Shown here: in pieces, positions 59,806 to 64,000 of the stretch | Layout of the letters: the number at the start of each line of letters is the position of its first letter | How positions within the stretch are numbered: position 1 is the stretch's first letter | Translations under genes and position numbers: made by a program | Assembly (NCBI GenBank): GCA_016790575.1 | Contig: JAEUOU010000029.1 | Location: 124,001 to 188,000 of the forward strand | Length of the DNA: 64,000 nt | Source: Burkholderiaceae bacterium | GTDB lineage: Bacteria > Pseudomonadota > Gammaproteobacteria > Burkholderiales > Burkholderiaceae_C | Reading direction: 5' to 3' | Notes under the pieces: model-generated | What the model was told of the DNA's origin: nothing | Database searches by the model: none | What the model saw: the letters and a program-made list of their open reading frames with translations, nothing else

Positions 59806-62121
59806 ATGGCCCTGATCGACCGAATTCCCCCGCCCTTGCGTGAACGGCTGACGCCGGTGCTGCAGCGCCTTCGCCACCCCTCGCGCCGGGACACCCTGCG
59901 GGCGCTGGCGGTGCTGCCCTCGCTGCTGGTGCTGTATGTGCTGGTGCTGATTCCGTTCACCCCCGGCATCAGCGACCTGCGCAAGGCCAAGCAGGAAGCG
60001 CCCGCCGTGGTGCTGTCGGCCGACGGCAAGGAGCTGGCGGTGTTTCGCCGCGCCAACCGCAGCTGGGTGAAGCTGCCCGAGGTGGCGCCCGCCGTGGTGG
60101 ACGCGCTGATCGCCACCGAAGACCGCCGCTTCTACGAACACGGCGGGCTGGACTGGCGGCGCACCGGCGGCGCGGTGCTGGCCACGCTCGGGGGCGACCG
60201 CCAGGGCGGCAGCACGCTGACACAGCAGCTGGCGCGCAACCTCTACCCGGACGACATCGGCCGCGCGCCCACCCTCACGCGCAAGATCAAGGAAGCCATC
60301 ACCGCGCTGAAGATCGAGTGGGTCTACACCAAGGATGAAATCCTGGAGACCTACCTGAACACCGTGCCGTTTCTCTACAACGCCTACGGCATCGAGATGG
60401 CGGCGCGCACCTATTTCGACAAAACCGCCGACCAGCTGGACGTGCTGGAGGCCGCCACGCTGGTGGGCATGCTCAAGGGCACCAGCTACTACAACCCCGT
60501 GCTCAACCCCGAGCGCGCCCTGCAGCGGCGCAACCTGGTGCTGGCGCAGATGGACAAGGCCGGCAAGCTGCCCAAAGGCCGGCTGGCCGCACTGCAAAAG
60601 CGCCCGCTGAAGCTGGATTTCGAGCGCCAGACCGAGCCGCCGGGCCCGGCGCCCCACCTGACGCAGCAGCTGCGCCGCTGGCTGATCGACTGGGCCGACC
60701 GCAACAACTACAGCATCCACGCCGACGGCCTGGTGGTGCGCACCGGCATCGATTCGCGCCTGCAGGCGGCCGCCAACCAGGCCGTGGCGCAGCACATGAA
60801 CTATCTGCAGACCCTGGCCGATGCCGCCTGGGGCCCGCGCGCGCAGTGGCGCGGCAACCCCGCGCTGGTGCAGGCGCTGCTGCGCGAGACACCGCAATAC
60901 GCCGCCGCCCGCGAAGCCGGGCTGGACGAGCGCCAGGCGCTGGCCCGCCTGATGGCCGACACCGCGCTGGTCGAAGCCCTGCGCCGCGACAAGACGCGGC
61001 TGCAGGCGGGTTTTGTGGCCATCGACCCGCGCAGCGGCCAGGTGCGCGCCTGGGTGGGCAGCCGCGGCTTTCGCGACGACCAGTTCGACCACGTCAGCCA
61101 GGCGCGGCGCCAGCCGGGCTCCACCTTCAAGCCGTTTGTGTACGGCGCCGCGTTCGAGCAGGGCATCAGCCCGTTCGAGACCTTCTTCGACGGCCCGGTG
61201 GAAATTGCGCTGGGTGGCGGCGCGGTGTGGCGCCCGTCGGACAGCGGCGAGCCCACGCTGGGCCCCATGACGCTGCGCGACGGGCTGGCGTTCTCCAAAA
61301 ACACCATCACCGCGCAGCTGATGCAGAAAGTGGGCCCCGCGGCCGTGGGCAAACTCGCGCGGGACCTGGGCGTGCGCCAGAGCCGGATGGATCTGGTGCC
61401 CTCGCTGGCGCTGGGCACCAGCCCGGTGACGCTGCGTGAAATGGTCAGTGCCTACGCGTCCATCGCCGACGGCGGGCGCCGGCGGGAGCCGCTGATCGTC
61501 ACGCGCATCGAAGACCGCCACGGCAAGGTGCTGGAAGCCTTTGCCGACCCGGAGCCCGAACCCGTCATGCGCGAAGCCGCCGCGCAAACCCTGGTGGACG
61601 TGCTGCGCGGCGCCATCGACCGCGGCACCGGCGCCGCGATCCGCGGGCGCTGGGGCATCAGCGCCGACGTGGCCGGCAAGACCGGCACCACGCAGGACAA
61701 CACCGACGCCTGGTTCATCCTGATGCACCCGCAACTGGTGGCCGGCGCGCGCGTGGGCTTCAACGACAACCGCATCACCATGCAGGACGGCTGGGGCCAG
61801 GGCGCGCGCGCGGCGCTGCCCATCGTGGGCGCGTTCTTCCAGCAGGCGCTGCGGGTGCGCGCCATCGACACCGGCGCCCGTTTTGCCGGCTTGCCGCCTC
61901 CGGCGGCCGCCGCACCGGCTGCCTCGGCGCCGGAGGGGTCGGCGTCCGGTGTCGAAGCCCCTGCGGAGCCCGCCGCCCCGGCCGGTCCACCCCCCATGCC
62001 CGCGGCCGGTGAAATGTCGGCGGTGCCCGAGTTCACCCCGGGCGGCAGCCCGTCCGCGCCACGGGCGGCGCCACCACCGGCTCCGCCTGCGCCGGTATCA
62101 CCGGCTGCCGGCGGCGGCTGA
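59806..62121 (+). CDS. Class A penicillin-binding protein (PBP1-type)
   Basis: The 771-residue bifunctional enzyme polymerises and cross-links peptidoglycan. One N-terminal helix (residues about 38-58) is followed by the GT51 transglycosylase domain (ATEDRRFYEHGGLDW, GGSTLTQQLARNLYP, KIKEAITALKIE, YLNTVPFLYNAYGIE). The transpeptidase domain has S-x-x-K in QPGSTFKPF, S-x-N in AFSKNTITAQ and KTGT in AGKTGTTQDN. A Pro/Ala-rich tail of about 80 residues closes the protein. Which PBP1 class it belongs to is uncertain. Confidence 0.93.
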   Translation: MALIDRIPPPLRERLTPVLQRLRHPSRRDTLRALAVLPSLLVLYVLVLIPFTPGISDLRKAKQEAPAVVLSADGKELAVFRRANRSWVKLPEVAPAVVDALIATEDRRFYEHGGLDWRRTGGAVLATLGGDRQGGSTLTQQLARNLYPDDIGRAPTLTRKIKEAITALKIEWVYTKDEILETYLNTVPFLYNAYGIEMAARTYFDKTADQLDVLEAATLVGMLKGTSYYNPVLNPERALQRRNLVLAQMDKAGKLPKGRLAALQKRPLKLDFERQTEPPGPAPHLTQQLRRWLIDWADRNNYSIHADGLVVRTGIDSRLQAAANQAVAQHMNYLQTLADAAWGPRAQWRGNPALVQALLRETPQYAAAREAGLDERQALARLMADTALVEALRRDKTRLQAGFVAIDPRSGQVRAWVGSRGFRDDQFDHVSQARRQPGSTFKPFVYGAAFEQGISPFETFFDGPVEIALGGGAVWRPSDSGEPTLGPMTLRDGLAFSKNTITAQLMQKVGPAAVGKLARDLGVRQSRMDLVPSLALGTSPVTLREMVSAYASIADGGRRREPLIVTRIEDRHGKVLEAFADPEPEPVMREAAAQTLVDVLRGAIDRGTGAAIRGRWGISADVAGKTGTTQDNTDAWFILMHPQLVAGARVGFNDNRITMQDGWGQGARAALPIVGAFFQQALRVRAIDTGARFAGLPPPAAAAPAASAPEGSASGVEAPAEPAAPAGPPPMPAAGEMSAVPEFTPGGSPSAPRAAPPPAPPAPVSPAAGGG

Positions 62122-62133
62122 ACATGTAAAAAT

Positions 62134-62170
62134 AGTAGCGCAAGATGACCTTTTTACGATGGGTACCGGT
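62134..62170 (+). repeat. Dispersed intergenic repeat, copy 9
   Basis: AGTAGC, seven bases, GAC, seven bases, CGATGGGTACCGGT. It lies in the convergent gap between the PBP and ferredoxin genes. Confidence 0.72.
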
Positions 62171-62191
62171 CGATTTGGCCTGAAAGCCGCC

Positions 62192-62410
62192 TCAGAGGGC
62201 CTCGCGGCGCATGCGGATGGCGCCGAACGGGCAGCGCACTGCGCAGCGGGCACAACCGGTGCAGCCGGCCGGGTCGTCCAGGACCGAGGTCTTGCGCCAC
62301 TGCTGCACCTGCAGCGACAGCACATGGGGCGGGCAAGCGGCCACACACCAACCGCAGCCGGTGCAGCGCGCCGGGTTGATCACCGGTAGCGCAGCGGGTG
62401 GCGACGGCAT
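62192..62410 (-). CDS. Small 2[4Fe-4S] ferredoxin
   Basis: The 72-residue protein has two typical cluster motifs, CTGCGWCVAACPPHV and CTGCARCAVRCPFGAI, and little else. It should carry electrons in the cytoplasm at low potential. The partner is unknown. It starts 48 bp after the cNMP-binding gene in the same direction, so they may be co-transcribed. Confidence 0.9.
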   Translation of the reverse strand: MPSPPAALPVINPARCTGCGWCVAACPPHVLSLQVQQWRKTSVLDDPAGCTGCARCAVRCPFGAIRMRREAL

Positions 62411-62458
62411 GGCGCGGTGGCAGCAAGGCGGATCTGCGAAAACCGGACCGGGTCGAAT

Positions 62459-63103
62459 TCAGCGGCCCGGGCGTCCCCCGCCGCGCCTCCCGGGCTCGTC
62501 CAGGGGCGCGGGCCGGGTGGGTAGCAGCGCCGCGTCCGGGGGTGGTTGGGTGGTCGCGGGTCGGGCATCCATCAGCATGAACACCTCGCGCTGCAACATG
62601 CCGGTGAGCTGCACAAAGCGCTTGAGCTTGTCGGTGGTCTCACGCAATCGTTCGGCCAGCCGGCTCGACATCGCCAGCAGAAAGCGCGCGGCCAGGTCCG
62701 GCTCTGCCGAAAGCATGCGCCGCAAGCCCTCCCGGGTCAGCACCGCCACCACCAGATCGGTGCCAGCGACGCAGGTTGCCGTCCGCGCCGAGCCATTGAG
62801 CAAGCCCATTTCGCCGATCAGGCTGCCGGCCCCGACCACCGAGACGACCAGCGACTCACCGGTACCGGGCGTTTCACTTTCCACCTGCACATCCCCCGAG
62901 AGGATGAGCATCATGTAATTGGTGTGGACTTTTTCGCCCTCTTGCACCAGCGCCTGGCCGGCGCGAAGGCGTTTGGGCCGCATGTAGGCCACGATGCGCA
63001 TCGCATCCTTCAGGGACAGCTCGCCCAGCGCCGACTCCGTCACCAGCAACCGGGCCGCATCCGCCTGCGAGAACTGGTTTCGGGACATTGCATTCTCAGG
63101 CAT
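62459..63103 (-). CDS. Cyclic-nucleotide-binding-domain protein without DNA-binding domain
   Basis: The 214-residue protein has a cNMP-binding beta-barrel (GQALVQEGEKVHTNYMMLILSGDVQVE, residues about 48-75; GAGSLIGEMGLLNGSARTATCVAG) and a long helix, then a Pro/Arg-rich tail. There is no helix-turn-helix, so it is not a transcription factor of the Crp type. The phosphate-binding cassette GEMGLLNGSARTA resembles real cNMP-binding sites. The partner is unknown. AGGAG lies ahead of the ATG. Confidence 0.87.
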   Translation of the reverse strand: MPENAMSRNQFSQADAARLLVTESALGELSLKDAMRIVAYMRPKRLRAGQALVQEGEKVHTNYMMLILSGDVQVESETPGTGESLVVSVVGAGSLIGEMGLLNGSARTATCVAGTDLVVAVLTREGLRRMLSAEPDLAARFLLAMSSRLAERLRETTDKLKRFVQLTGMLQREVFMLMDARPATTQPPPDAALLPTRPAPLDEPGRRGGGRPGR

Positions 63104-63114
63104 GGTGACTCCTT

Positions 63115-64000
63115 TCAGGATCCCGGCGCACCCACTTTGGGCCAGTTCGCCAGCACGGTGGTGAACATGGAGCGGCTGTCGCGCATCACTTTCAGCCGCC
63201 AGTCGGGTGACGAGGGGTAGAACATTTCGCGGTAGTCACGCTTGATGCGGGCTTCGTCAGCCGAGGTGAAGTAGCCGTGGTGGAAGCCCTGATTCTCCAG
63301 CAGCGACACATGCAAGGACTTGATCGAGCCCATGGTGGTCTGGCTGTCCATGGTTCCGTACTCCCACACGGCCGGCAGATGCACCCCCCCGGCGGATTCC
63401 TTCAGTGCGCCCACCCACGAGACAAAGTCGCCGGTGACCGTATAAAAATCGCTGCCGGTGGCCCAGTCGATGCGCTGACCGGCAAACACCTGCTCCAGCA
63501 TCGCGCGGCGCGCCGCGTCCTTGGGCGGGTCAAAAAAGAGGTGCAAGGTGCCGCGCTCGCCATAGCCGGTGTGCAGGTCCACCGTCATGGCCAGCGGGTA
63601 CTTGGCCAGAATCGGCAGCAGGTACGGGGCCAGCCGTCGCAGTGACGGCTCCATTGCCTGCCCGCCGAAATAGATGCCCTGCGGCTCCTGATACTGCCCC
63701 TGCAGCACCGCCTGTCGCAGCGTGGGCATACCATGCTGGGCGATCAGACCGACCGCCCGCAGCGGAAACAACACATTGCCCAGCGCACCGGTGTTGGCCG
63801 GCCCCGCCGGGTTGATCACCGGGCTGACGGTGGGATACCCGGCATTGACCGTGCGGTACAGCGCGCCGGTGGTCGCCGCGTTGCGGTTCAGGTCCACATT
63901 GTTTTCGGTCACCCGGCGGTAGTTGCTGAAGCCCCAGGGGTTGACGGCGTGCACAAACAGCACACCGGTCTCGGCCAGAGCCTCGGGCTTCAGGAACTCC
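63115..64000 (-). CDS. DUF2817 (M14-like) protein, C-terminal part
   Basis: The frame continues through the window edge, so the N-terminus is missing; at least 295 residues are visible. Blocks VLFVHAVNPWGFSNYRRVTENNVDLNRN and LAMTVDLHTGYGERGTLHLFFD match DUF2817, a relative of M14 zinc carboxypeptidases (Asn/Asp-rich NVDLNRN and metal-site DLHTGYG). Function is probably a peptidase or deacylase. It lies 11 bp upstream of the cNMP-binding gene and could share its transcript. Confidence 0.88.
   Translation of the reverse strand, partial: EFLKPEALAETGVLFVHAVNPWGFSNYRRVTENNVDLNRNAATTGALYRTVNAGYPTVSPVINPAGPANTGALGNVLFPLRAVGLIAQHGMPTLRQAVLQGQYQEPQGIYFGGQAMEPSLRRLAPYLLPILAKYPLAMTVDLHTGYGERGTLHLFFDPPKDAARRAMLEQVFAGQRIDWATGSDFYTVTGDFVSWVGALKESAGGVHLPAVWEYGTMDSQTTMGSIKSLHVSLLENQGFHHGYFTSADEARIKRDYREMFYPSSPDWRLKVMRDSRSMFTTVLANWPKVGAPGS

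Noticed and set aside
59676-60116. N-terminal 147-residue extension of the TonB-receptor frame
   Set aside because: A good signal peptide starts at 59675, and the extension overlaps the divergent PBP gene.
1-64000. CRISPR arrays, tRNA or rRNA genes, insertion sequences
   Set aside because: I looked for regular spacer repeats, cloverleaf-like segments and transposase motifs and saw none. A tRNAscan or ISfinder search would be decisive.

Overview
The window is a high-GC, gene-dense stretch of a proteobacterial chromosome. It fits Betaproteobacteria, order Burkholderiales, probably Comamonadaceae or a close relative. The pointers are the mnmG-rsmG-lysE-parA-hydrolase-parB order, the minC-minD-minE order, an 87-residue infA, rdgC, ubiM and a PA3286-like KAS III. 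I cannot name the species. I saw no rRNA, tRNA, CRISPR array, prophage or insertion sequence.

Layout. 1-3.8 kb: the end of a DUF11-repeat surface protein, a cobalamin adenosyltransferase and an FAD-linked (D-lactate/glycolate type) dehydrogenase. 3.8-10.2 kb: a block on the minus strand running mnmG, rsmG, a LysE exporter, parA, a small hydrolase and parB, with four parS-like palindromes inside and just upstream; this suggests the origin-proximal part of the chromosome. 10.4-20.2 kb: a respiratory island. It encodes a small exported protein, a Met-rich repeat protein, a pentahaem lipoprotein, a DmsA-like molybdoenzyme, a DmsB-like Fe-S subunit, a TorD-type chaperone, an unusual polyferredoxin, and a two-component system whose sensor carries a haem-c motif. 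No DmsC membrane anchor is encoded. 20.3-26.4 kb: glutamate dehydrogenase, an FMN reductase, a YkgJ-type protein, an MFS transporter, an Old Yellow Enzyme and an acyltransferase. 26.5-31.2 kb: hemerythrin, copA, copZ, cueR, a Crp/Fnr regulator and a DUF2892 protein. 31.3-36.9 kb: rdgC, a Spy-like protein, DUF2189, DUF2788, ubiM, an NTF2-like protein and a hydrolase. 37.2-40.9 kb: a lysine-deacetylase-family protein next to an acyl-CoA-ligase/GNAT acetyltransferase. 41-43.4 kb: minCDE and infA. 43.5-46.8 kb: an SDR, DUF1214 and DUF1254 proteins, and aroG. 47-53.7 kb: a tandem set of a cyanobacterial-AAR-like acyl reductase with a large extra N-terminal region, a KAS III, an aldehyde dehydrogenase and a GMC oxidoreductase. 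53.7-64 kb: NnrU, a hybrid kinase/YfiR/TonB-receptor operon, a class A PBP, a ferredoxin, a cNMP-binding protein and the end of a DUF2817 protein.

Two signals run across the window. The first is a dispersed intergenic repeat in nine copies that align without gaps (NATAGC-N7-GAC-N7-CGCTGGGTAT). The second is a set of Fnr/Dnr-type dyads (TGAC-N4-GTCA and relatives). Four of these sit about 29.5-30.5 bases from a possible -10 element, the spacing of class II Crp/Fnr activation. They lie upstream of the hemerythrin, DUF2892, DUF2189 and deacetylase-family genes, and a fifth lies ahead of the respiratory island.

The most promising leads are the AAR-like/KAS III/ALDH/GMC cluster, the anchorless DmsAB-like island with its haem-c sensor and Met-rich partner protein, and the nine-copy repeat family. 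All functions are inferred from sequence read by eye; no database search was run.
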